A stretch of DNA of 64,000 nt from Rhodococcus oxybenzonivorans (GTDB lineage: Bacteria; Actinomycetota; Actinomycetes; Mycobacteriales; Mycobacteriaceae). The notes below the pieces were generated by a model, which saw nothing but the letters and a program-made list of their open reading frames with translations, was not told the origin of the DNA and did not search any database. Position 1 is the first letter of the stretch. Each line of letters opens with the position of its first letter. Shown piece after piece: positions 33,201 to 42,244 of this stretch. The position numbers and the translations under genes are program-made. The stretch lies in NCBI RefSeq assembly GCF_003130705.1, contig NZ_CP021354.1, forward strand, positions 5,518,001 through 5,582,000. The letters are read 5' to 3'.

Positions 33201-34472
33201 CAGGAAGGCACCGAGGTCGGTTTCCCGGACATTGTCCAAGAACTCGGTGAAGGTGACGCCGCCGTCGACTCGGGTGCGGAGGACGAGCGTGTTCACGAAC
33301 ATCCCCACCATGTCGTCGAGTTCACGCTCGCCACGCCCGGCGATCGGCGTCCCGACGGCGATGTCGTCGGACCCGCTCAGTCGTGCCAACAAGATCGCCA
33401 GCGCGGCATGCACCGTCATGAACACCGTCGTGGTGTGTTGCCGCGCCAACGCGACCACGCCGGCGTGAATCTGCGGAGCGATCTCGAACTCGACGCGTCC
33501 GCCGCGAAGTGATCGGACAGCCGGGCGGGGATGGTCGGTGGGTAAGTCCAGTACTTCGGGCAGGTCTGACAGCGCGGTGGTCCAATAGGCGAGCTGTCTC
33601 GACATCGGTGAGGTTTCGTCTGCCTCCGAGCCCAGCCACTCGTACTGCCACAGCGTGTAATCGGCGTACTGCACGGGTAGCGGGACCCAATCCGGCGCGG
33701 TCCAATTCGCTCTCGACACGTACGCATCCATGACGTCGCGGGCCAGCGGAGACATCGAGAAGCCGTCGGCCGCAATGTGGTGCACGACCACCGCGAGCAC
33801 GTGCGCATTCTCGTCGAGTCGGAAAAGGCTCGCGCGCAGTGGAGCCTGCTGCGTCACGTCGAATCCCTCGGACAGCACCCGCTGGGCACGTGCACGGAGT
33901 TCGGCCTCTCCTGTCACGCCGACCGGAGTGAGGTCGGGCAGCGCGCTCGTTGTCGGCACGATCACCTGACGTGGTCCGTGGTCGGTGAGGGGGAAGATGG
34001 TGCGCACGGCCTCGTGCCGCTCGATCACGTCGGCGACCGCCGCCTGGAGCGCAGGTATGTCGAGTTCACCGTCCAGCCTCAACGCAAACGCCACGTTGTA
34101 TGCGGACGAGGAGGTGTCGAATTGGTTGATGAACCACATCCGCTGTTGGGCGGGTGATACGGGGACTTCCGCACCGTTTTCCCTCGCCTTCAGCGGCGGG
34201 CGAGATTCACGCCCTTCGTGCGACTGCGCGAGCATCGCCAGACCGGCCGCGGTGGGCGCGTCGAACACGTCGCGAACGCTGATCCGGTTTCCGACCGCGG
34301 CATTGACGCGCGCCACCAAGCGAGTGGCAGTCAGGGAGTTTCCGCCAATGGCAAAGAAGTTGTCGTTCACTCCCACCCGCGGAATTCCGAGCAGGTCGGC
34401 GACAACCGCAGTCACTATCTCCTCGAAAGCGCCACGGGGAGCAATGTATCCGAGCATCTCGGCGCCGAAGTC

Positions 34473-36005
34473 GGGTTCGGGGAGGGCCTTGCGGTCGAGC
34501 TTGCCATTCACCGTCACCGGCAACTCATCGAGCACCACCACCACCGACGGCACCATATACCCCGGCAACACACCCGCCACCCACTCCACCACCGCCCGAC
34601 CCTCCACCACCACCCCACACTCAGGAACCACATACCCCACCACAAACTCCCCACCCAACCACCCGCAACACCACCACCGCCTGCGCCACACCCCCATACC
34701 CCAACAACACCGCCTCGATCTCCCCCAACTCCACCCGCTGCCCCCGCAACTTCACCTGAAAATCCACCCGACCCACATACTCGAGCTCCCCACCCGACAA
34801 CCACCGAACCCGATCCCCCGTCCGATACAACCGCGAACCACACCCGAACGGATTCGCCACAAACCGATCCGCCGTCAAATCCACCCGACCCGATACCCCG
34901 CGCCAACTGCACACCCCCACATACAACTCCCCACCACCCCACCGCACCGGCCGCAACCACCCATCCAACACAAACACCTGCGTATTCCACACCGGAACCC
35001 CGATCGGCACCCCCACCACATCCGCATCGGTCACCTCATGAAACGTCACATCCACCGACGCCTCCGTCGGCCCATACAAGTTATGCACCCGCACACCGGC
35101 ACCAACCCCGCATCCTCGACGCCACCGACGCCGACAACGCCTCCCCGACGCGAACACCCGCCGCACACTCACACACCGCGCCACCGCCGGCTCCGCAACA
35201 AACACCGCCAACATCGACGGCACGAAATGCACCGTCGTCACCCCATTCCCGACGATCACATCCACAAGATAAGCCAGATCACGATGCCCACCCGGCTCCG
35301 CCACCACCAACCGCGCCCCCACCAACAACGGCCAGAACAACTCCCACACCGACACATCGAACGTCACCGGCGTCTTCAACAACACCACATCATCGCAGCC
35401 CAGCCATACTCCCCTGCATCCACAACAACCGATTCACAATCCCGCATGCGAAACCACCACCCCTTCGGCCGACCCGTCGAACCCGACGTGAACATCACAT
35501 ACGCCGGATTCTCCCCACGCAACACCCCCAACCGCTCCCCATCCGAAATCGGCACCCCGAAAACCCGACACATCAACAACATCCAGCTCCACCACCACAA
35601 CCGAACCCGGCAACCCACCCGATCCACCGACGTACTCAACACCAACACCGGAGCCGCCACACCCAACACATACTCCACCCGCTCCACCGGCTGATCCACA
35701 TCCACCGGCACATACCCACCCCCGCCTCGAGCACCGCATAAATCCCACCACCAACTCCACCGACCGCCCCACCGCAATCCCACCAACGACTCCGGACCCA
35801 CCCCCAACCCCATCAACAACCGCGCCAACCGACGCACCCGCACACCGAACTCCCCATACGACAACACCACCGAACCAGACACCACCGCCACAGCATCCGG
35901 CACACACCCCACCCGCTCCTCGAACAACCCACCAACGACACCCCGAAACCACACACCCCGTCGCATTCCACCCCCCCAACACCAACTCCCGCTCACCCGG
36001 CGCGA
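34473..36005 (-). repeat. Serine A-domain cassette, copy 2 (module 2)
   Basis: Direct repeat of 26713-28264. Identity starts in the C-A linker ([14 protein letters not shown]) and stops just after A10 ([11 protein letters not shown]), so the unit is exactly one A domain. Apart from single-base C losses only a few scattered substitutions (for example near 35092, 35197 and 35276) separate the copies. Codon use (GTG, TTG, GGG, CGG) differs from the flanking domains (GTC, CTC, GGC). Confidence 0.92.
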
Positions 36006-36053
36006 GGATGTCGATAGTTCCCAGGGCCGCAATCGGATCCGTCGCCGCAGCAC
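34621..36053 (-). pseudogene. Frame-broken serine A domain of NRPS module 2
   Basis: All A-domain motifs of module 2 are here but in shifting frames: [48 protein letters not shown] and [12 protein letters not shown]. The longest in-frame piece (34621-35388) holds the specificity region. Pocket residues read D-V-W-H-F-S-L-V-D, the textbook serine code. Compared with the sister copy in module 4 it is a net 19 bases shorter, nearly all losses being one base from a run of C. I regard it as a functional domain in the organism, broken here by sequencing or repeat-assembly error; true decay is the alternative. Confidence 0.7.
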
Positions 36054-39000
36054 GCAGAATTCGGAGGAATCGCTCCCCGAAACTCACCACCGTCGGCCGG
36101 TCGAAAATATCCGTCGCGAACGTGAAGGCTGCGGAGATACCTGCGGGACTGCCGGATTCGTCATAACGCTCCGCGAGCGTCAACTGCAGATCGAACTGGG
36201 ACACACCGGTGTCGACCTCGATGACCTCTGCGGCCAGTCCCGGCAGTTCCAGGTGAGCCGTCGCTGTGTTCCGGAACTCCAACATAACCTGGAACAGGGG
36301 TGAATAGCTGGTCGACCGGCCGGGATCGAGCGCCTCCACGACACTCTCGAAGGGCACTTCCGTGTGCCCGAACGCTCCGAGGTCGGCGTTCCGTGCACGG
36401 GAAATCATGTCGTCAAACGTGATCCCGGGATCCACGGTGGTTCGCAGAACCAGCGTGTTGACGAACATCCCCACCAGGTCATCGAGCGCTGCTTCGCCGC
36501 GTCCCGCGATCGGCGTCCCGATCGCGATGTCGTCGGATCCGCTCAGCCGCGCCGCCAGCACCACCAGAGCCGCGTGCATCACCATGAACATGGTCGCGTC
36601 ATGTTGACGCGCGAGCACCAGAAGCTCCCGATGCAGTTCCGCAGGCACCGAGAACGGGGCAGTGTCGCCTCGCAGCGTCCGGTTCGCGGGTCGCGGACGA
36701 TCAAAGGGAAGGGTTATCGCGTCGGGGAGGCCGGCGAGTGTCTTCTTCCAATAGTCCAATTGCGCCGACATCACGCTCTCGGGGTCCTGATCACTGCCGA
36801 GGACCGCCCGTTGCCACAGGCTGTAGTCGGCGTACTGAACCGGGAGTGGGAGCCAGTCCGGCCTCTGCTGGCGAACTCGCGCGGAGTACGCCACCATCAG
36901 GTCGTGTGCCAGCGGTGCCAGCGAAGCGCCATCGGCGGCGATGTGGTGGACCACGAGAAGGAGGACGTGCTCGTCGGGGCCGGTTCGCAGCAGTGCACCA
37001 CGCACGGGTACTTCACCGCTGACGTCGAAGCCCTGGTGAATCAGCGCGGCAATGTGTTCGCGAACCTCGTGCTCGTTGTCGACGACTCTCGGCGTGAGGT
37101 CGGGAACCACCTGCGGCGCAGTCACGATCGATTGTTCCGGTCCTGCTGCCGAGTCCGGATACCTGGTGCGCAGGGATTCGTGTCGTTCGATGACATCCTC
37201 GGCGGCGGCCCGGAGTGCCTCCATGTCGAGGGTGCCCGACAATCGGACCGCCATGGGAATGTTGTATGCAGGCGAAGAGGGGTCGAACTGATTGATGAAC
37301 CACACGCGCTGCTGCGCAAGCGAGAGGGGTATACGGTCCGGACGCTCGCGTGCGACCAAACTCGGGCGGTCGATTCTCCGCACGTCCGCAGGCTCGATCC
37401 GCCCTGCCAACTTTTTCACCGTCGGCGCCTCGAAAAGGTCCCGGACACCGAGGTCGACGCTCAGTGCGGCATTGACGCGAGCGATTACTTTGGTTGCCAC
37501 GAGGGAGTTTCCGCCGAGATCAAAGAAGTCTTCGTCGACGCCGATGTGCTCCACTCCCAGCACGTCCACGAATACCTGCGCGACAGTCTGCTCCACCGGA
37601 TTCGCCGGTGCACGACGTTCGGTGGCCGCGCCGCCGAATTCCGGCGCCGGCAGCGCCGCACGGTCGAGCTTTCCCACCCGCGTCAACGGCATCTCGTCCA
37701 GCACCATGATCGCGGATGGAACGAGGTGTGGCGGCAGCTGCTTTCGGGCATAGTCCATCACATCGGCAGTCGAGAGCCGCCGGCCGGGAACCGGCAGTAC
37801 ATACGACACGAGGACGGTGTCACCGGACGGCGCGGTCCGCGGTATCGTCACCGCAGTTCTCACCCATGGATGAGTGTGGAGTACCGTGTCGATCTCGCCG
37901 GGTTCCACACGGAACCCACGGATCTTCACCTGGAAGTCGCTGCGACCCACGTACTCGATCGTGTGATCGGCCCGCCACCGTACGACATCTCCGGTTCGGT
38001 ACATCCGACGGCCAGGGTCGCCGAAAGGATTGGCGACGAAGCGTTCCGCGGTCAGCGCCGGCTTGCCGTGATAGCCGCGCGCCAGCGCGTCACCCGAGAG
38101 GTAGAGTTCCCCGGCCACTCCGATCGGTACCGGTTTCATCCGCGCATCGAGGACCACCTCGTGGAATCCGCGGAGCGGACCGCCCAGGGTAATCGCTCCC
38201 GCAGGCGACATCGATTCACTGATGTTCGCCATGATGGTGGTCTCGGTCGGTCCGTATGCGTTGCACAACCTGCGGCCCGGGGCCCACCGCTTCACCAGTT
38301 CCGGCGGGCACATCTCGCCGCCGAACACCACGTCCTGGAAGTCGGTGAGTCCGTCCGGGTCGATCGATCCGAGCGCAGCGGTAGTGATGAACCCGTGAGT
38401 GACTCGCTCGAGTTTCAGGATCCGGGCCAACTCGGTGCCGCCGTATATCTTCGGCGGAACAATCACCATGGTGGCACCGGCACCGAAGGCCTGGAGATAC
38501 TCGAACAGGGACGCGTCGAAGCTCGGTGTGGAGAAATGCAGGGTCCGTGAGGTCTGCGTCGCTCCGAATCGGCGGCGCTGCTCCACCGCGAAGCTGTCCA
38601 GGCCACCGTGGGTGACCGACACTCCTTTGGGGAGTCCCGTCGAACCGGACGTATAGATCAGATAGGCCACGTTCTCCATGCGCAGCGGTCGCACCCGTTC
38701 GTCGTCGGTGACGGCGGATACCGGTAAAGCCGCACAGCGGGTACGGAACTCGGCGTCGTCGAGTAACAGCCACGGAATCGAATCGGGCAGCCGGGATCGC
38801 TCGGCAGACACCGTCACACCCACGGCGACTCCGGAATCGGTGAGCATGTGCACGATGCGCTCGGCCGGATAGTTCGGGTCCACCGGCACGAAGGCCGCGC
38901 CCGATTTCGCTACCGCCAGCATCGACAGGACCGACTCGATCGAGCGCGGCAAGCCCAGCGCGACAGCGTTCTCCGGACCGATCCCACGTGTGATCAAAGC

Positions 39001-41241
39001 CCGCGCCACTTGGTTGGAGCGTTCGTCCAATTCTCGATATGTCACCTCGACGCCGCGAAAGGTGAGTGCGATGCCGTCAGGATGGTTTCGTGCTGCCATG
39101 TCGAAGATTTCGGACAGCGTGCGTTCGGATCGGCCCGGCACTCCCGATACGGGGACGAGAGTGGCTCGTTCGGAGTCGGTGAGGATATCGATCTCGCCGA
39201 CAGCTGTTTCCGGGTTTGCCGTGACCGTCTCCAGGATGCGCCGAAATCGCATTCCGAGCCCGACCACCGTTTCCGGGTCGAACAGATCGGTGGCGAATCC
39301 GAGACTCACCGTGATTCCGCACGGAGTGCCGTCGGCGTCGAAGAATTCTTCCGTCGCCACCCGAAGGTCGAATCGGCCGATCTCGGGCCGGACACCCTCC
39401 GGATCGTCGCGACGCTCGAGAAGCACCTGGACAATCGGCGAATACGCCGCGGAATCGCCGATCTCGAGCGCCCGCACCACCTGCTCGAGCAGAACGTCCC
39501 CATGTTGGAATGCTTCCACTTCCACCTCGTGCACGTGGTCGAGCAGGGCTGTGAAGGCCAGGTCCGGTCGAACGCGCGTCCGCAGCACCACGATGTCCCG
39601 GCCGCCGTCCGCGGCGGCAGTCGTAGCGACGGCCACATCCGAGGTACCGGCAAGCCGGCTCAGGAGAACTGCCAGGGCTGCGTGCAGCACTGGAAAGGTT
39701 GTCGTACCGTGCTCCGATGCCAGCTCGACCACCCGGCGATGTGTGTCGGCACCTATCGGGAGTCCCACCCGGTCTCCCCGCAGGGATTGCACGGCGGGCC
39801 GGGTTCGATCGGAGGGCAGATTCAGCACCTCGGTAAGACCCGACAACCGTGCTTTCCAGAACTCGAGGTGACCCGCTTCGAGGCGTAGTCGCTCGCCTAT
39901 GCGGGCGGTCGCGCAGTGCACGGTCGACAGGGACACGTCCGTGTCGGCCGCGATGAACTCCTCGAGCAACTCGACGAATTGCCGGTGATGCGTGCGCAGC
40001 GCCGCGTCCTCGTACCGATCCGGATTCGCCCGGAAATCGACGGAGACGTCTGCCGGCGTGCCGCTCGAATACACGTTGACCAGCAGATCTTCCACCGGGC
40101 CAGATGTGACGATGTGGTATTCGCCCACCAAGTCGCCCAGCTGGACGTCGTGCGGGAAGAGCATGACGTTGACCATGGGACCGTACAGCCGGGTGGCATT
40201 GCTCGCGCTCATGTCGCGGCGAATATCGTCGATGCTGCACCTTTGATGGCGCAGCGCTCCCATCAGTTCACGCTGAACCCGCGACACGAGGGCCCCGACC
40301 GTGTCCCCTTCCTCGACCGAGATCGACAGGGGCGCGACATTGACCATCATGCCGCCGGAATTGCGCAGCAACGACGTGGTCCGGCCGGACAGGGGAACGT
40401 GCACGAGCACATCTGTTTTACCGGTCAGGCGCGACAGGTAGCAGGCGAATGCGGCGATGATAGTGGCTGCGGCGGCCGCCGTTGCCCGCCTGCCGGACCC
40501 GTGGAGGCCGGTCGTCGCCGCCTCGGACAGCACGGCGCTTTCGACCTTGCTCCTGGCCACTGCCGGCGCGGGCCGCTCGGCCAGGGTCGATCCTTCTACG
40601 GCCTCGATACGTTGTGCCCAGTACGTCCGATCCGCCGTGTACCTAGCCGAGGATCGGTAGCGGGCATCGATGTCGTACAGCTCGCGCAGGGTGGCCGCCC
40701 GACTCTGGTCCGGTTCCCGCGCGCTTACCGAGGCCGAATACCGGTGCGCGATGCGGCTGAGCATCGTCATGGCGGCGTATCCGTCGAGGGCGACGTGGTG
40801 GATGCGACTGTACCAAAGGTAGTGCGACTCGCCCACGCACAAAATCGACGTCTCGACCAGTCGATCGGCCTCGAGATCGAGGGGGGTTCGGTAGTCCTTG
40901 TCCATCCAGTCGTGGGCAGCCGCGACCGGGTCGTTCTCGCCGCGGAAGTCGAGGAAGGCGATCGACGTGTCGGTCGTGTGGTCCACGTACTGCATCGGCC
41001 GGCCGTCGACCTCGACCACCTTCAGAAAGGGTGACTGAAATTCGCGACCGGCGGCGACGGTTTCCCTCCGCAACAGGTCGACGTCGAGGTCGCCGTGCAG
41101 CTCCACGTACTGCGCGATCGAAATCGGCACCGCGGGCTCGAGTTGCTGCGCGAACCACGTGGCACGCTGCGCCGCGGACAGCGGGAAGAGTGCCGCGTCC
41201 GGATTGTGCGTCAGGGGGTTGGGCGTGTCGAGACGTTTCAC
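35434..41241 (-). CDS. NRPS segment 1: starter C, half-C, A1, T1, C2 and start of A2
   Basis: N-terminal segment of the synthetase, meaningful to about position 36000; beyond that the frame breaks inside the A2 cassette. C1 has an intact HHVALDG (40780-40800) and no preceding A domain, as in lipopeptide starter C domains. A second, N-terminally truncated C-domain half follows without any HHxxxDG. A1 has YTSGSTGLPKG, AYGPTE and GKLDRAALP; its pocket residues read D-A-F-F-V-G-A-I-M-K by alignment to GrsA, suggesting an aliphatic residue with low certainty. T1 has DLGGNSL. C2 has HHIAADG (36928-36948) and is of the LCL kind. The start is a GTG after GCGGAGGAG. About 230 untranslated bases separate it from the upstream membrane protein gene. 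Confidence 0.85.
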   Translation of the reverse strand: MKRLDTPNPLTHNPDAALFPLSAAQRATWFAQQLEPAVPISIAQYVELHGDLDVDLLRRETVAAGREFQSPFLKVVEVDGRPMQYVDHTTDTSIAFLDFRGENDPVAAAHDWMDKDYRTPLDLEADRLVETSILCVGESHYLWYSRIHHVALDGYAAMTMLSRIAHRYSASVSAREPDQSRAATLRELYDIDARYRSSARYTADRTYWAQRIEAVEGSTLAERPAPAVARSKVESAVLSEAATTGLHGSGRRATAAAAATIIAAFACYLSRLTGKTDVLVHVPLSGRTTSLLRNSGGMMVNVAPLSISVEEGDTVGALVSRVQRELMGALRHQRCSIDDIRRDMSASNATRLYGPMVNVMLFPHDVQLGDLVGEYHIVTSGPVEDLLVNVYSSGTPADVSVDFRANPDRYEDAALRTHHRQFVELLEEFIAADTDVSLSTVHCATARIGERLRLEAGHLEFWKARLSGLTEVLNLPSDRTRPAVQSLRGDRVGLPIGADTHRRVVELASEHGTTTFPVLHAALAVLLSRLAGTSDVAVATTAAADGGRDIVVLRTRVRPDLAFTALLDHVHEVEVEAFQHGDVLLEQVVRALEIGDSAAYSPIVQVLLERRDDPEGVRPEIGRFDLRVATEEFFDADGTPCGITVSLGFATDLFDPETVVGLGMRFRRILETVTANPETAVGEIDILTDSERATLVPVSGVPGRSERTLSEIFDMAARNHPDGIALTFRGVEVTYRELDERSNQVARALITRGIGPENAVALGLPRSIESVLSMLAVAKSGAAFVPVDPNYPAERIVHMLTDSGVAVGVTVSAERSRLPDSIPWLLLDDAEFRTRCAALPVSAVTDDERVRPLRMENVAYLIYTSGSTGLPKGVSVTHGGLDSFAVEQRRRFGATQTSRTLHFSTPSFDASLFEYLQAFGAGATMVIVPPKIYGGTELARILKLERVTHGFITTAALGSIDPDGLTDFQDVVFGGEMCPPELVKRWAPGRRLCNAYGPTETTIMANISESMSPAGAITLGGPLRGFHEVVLDARMKPVPIGVAGELYLSGDALARGYHGKPALTAERFVANPFGDPGRRMYRTGDVVRWRADHTIEYVGRSDFQVKIRGFRVEPGEIDTVLHTHPWVRTAVTIPRTAPSGDTVLVSYVLPVPGRRLSTADVMDYARKQLPPHLVPSAIMVLDEMPLTRVGKLDRAALPAPEFGGAATERRAPANPVEQTVAQVFVDVLGVEHIGVDEDFFDLGGNSLVATKVIARVNAALSVDLGVRDLFEAPTVKKLAGRIEPADVRRIDRPSLVARERPDRIPLSLAQQRVWFINQFDPSSPAYNIPMAVRLSGTLDMEALRAAAEDVIERHESLRTRYPDSAAGPEQSIVTAPQVVPDLTPRVVDNEHEVREHIAALIHQGFDVSGEVPVRGALLRTGPDEHVLLLVVHHIAADGASLAPLAHDLMVAYSARVRQQRPDWLPLPVQYADYSLWQRAVLGSDQDPESVMSAQLDYWKKTLAGLPDAITLPFDRPRPANRTLRGDTAPFSVPAELHRELLVLARQHDATMFMVMHAALVVLAARLSGSDDIAIGTPIAGRGEAALDDLVGMFVNTLVLRTTVDPGITFDDMISRARNADLGAFGHTEVPFESVVEALDPGRSTSYSPLFQVMLEFRNTATAHLELPGLAAEVIEVDTGVSQFDLQLTLAERYDESGSPAGISAAFTFATDIFDRPTVVSFGERFLRILRAAATDPIAALGTIDILAPGERELVLGGWNATGCVVSGCRWWVVRGAGGVCAGCCGGGVWFGGVVVWGVRCAGASVGAVVDGVGGGSGVVGGIAVGRSVELVVGFMRCSRRGWVCAGGCGSAGGAGGVCVGCGGSGVGVEYVGGSGGLPGSVVVVELDVVDVSGFRGADFGWGAVGGVAWGESGVCDVHVGFDGSAEGVVVSHAGL

Positions 41242-41470
41242 GGCGGCTCCTCCGCGTACGGTATCCCCGACCGAAGAAATCGTGGCCGCGTCCGAACCTG
41301 GACACGCGCTTGTGTGAGGCGGACGCTTCTCCCCGCCCCCCGGCTCATCCGTTCGGCTTCACCACAAAACACAACACTTCATGCTTGCATAGCCGCGCGC
41401 CTCTTTTGGGCGGATTCGGCCGGTCGCGATGCCCGGTGTTTCAGGTCTGCTGAGCTGTGCAAACCTGCGA

Positions 41471-42190
41471 TCATCCCGTTTCGTTCGACCGACTCCGCGT
41501 CCCCTCGATGCGCTGCCGCTGCCGGGCCCCGTACGCCGCCTCAGTGACGGCAGCGTCGTCCTCGAGGCCCGACCCGAGCGCCCCACCGATGGTGGCGATG
41601 GACGCCAGCAGCCAGGCGAGCGTGAGGTAATCGGAGAAGTTGACCCCGTGCCCCAGAATGCGGGACAGCAGTTCCGGGGGAAGAGTGAGACACGCCGTGA
41701 ACAGCAGCAGGCAGAACAGGGCCACGTGGAGGACGATCACGCCGATGACCAGGGTGACGACGGTTGCGGTGTTGTACAGCACCGAACGGTCGCGTTCCTC
41801 CGGCGACCGAGGCCGCTCCCAGAGTTCATGATCAAGGATCAACCAGAGAATCATCGCCACGATCGACAGGACCGTTGCCGCACTCATACGCCACGGACCC
41901 ATCGTGTCGGCGAACATCCAGATGGTGCTGGTAGCCAGCGCGACAGCACCAGTGGCGAAGGCGCCGACGAGGACCTTCGACAGTCCGGTGACCAAGCGCC
42001 ACGGCCGGTTGGCCCGCACCATCCCCGACAGCAGTCGAAGTCGCCGCAGACCCGAGGGCCCGAAGTACCGGATGCCCTCCTCGATCTGCACACACGGGAA
42101 CCGTCGCGTCGCGCCCGCGGCCCTCGATGTTGCCACCCGATCAGCGAACGGACTGTAGCAAAACAGGACACTGCGCCCGATGTGAGCCAA
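41471..42190 (-). CDS. Integral membrane protein, unknown function
   Basis: 239-residue membrane protein with four clear hydrophobic segments at about residues 74-94, 100-118, 139-168 and 186-210. The N-terminal third is basic and soluble-looking and the C-terminal tail is polar (about 212-239). The frame opens at 42190, but a later start is possible because the first 60 residues carry no family feature. It is the gene immediately upstream of the NRPS on the same strand (about 230 bases away) and divergent from the AcoR-like regulator. No family recognised; a role with the NRPS is possible but not shown. Confidence 0.65.
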   Translation of the reverse strand: MAHIGRSVLFCYSPFADRVATSRAAGATRRFPCVQIEEGIRYFGPSGLRRLRLLSGMVRANRPWRLVTGLSKVLVGAFATGAVALATSTIWMFADTMGPWRMSAATVLSIVAMILWLILDHELWERPRSPEERDRSVLYNTATVVTLVIGVIVLHVALFCLLLFTACLTLPPELLSRILGHGVNFSDYLTLAWLLASIATIGGALGSGLEDDAAVTEAAYGARQRQRIEGTRSRSNETG

Positions 42191-42244
42191 GTTACATTGC
42201 CAGGCGGAATCAGCTCAGGAATTCAGTGGTTATGTAAGGTGGCT

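Noticed and set aside
34218..35741. Apparent Pro/Thr/His-rich protein on the plus strand, resembling a low-complexity repeat protein
   Set aside because: It is the complement of the G-rich serine A-domain cassette; its composition is fully explained by that coding strand.
36364..38550. Long plus-strand open frame of 728 codons opposite the NRPS, and similar ones (22183-24021, 15325-16737, 19984-21093)
   Set aside because: They are antisense shadows of high-GC NRPS codons: His/Arg/Gly-rich, no family motifs or ribosome sites, while the minus strand shows ordered NRPS domains.
41429..42244. N-terminal extension of the AcoR-like regulator
   Set aside because: It runs antisense through the membrane-protein gene and has random composition; the ATG at 42245 fits the family start better.
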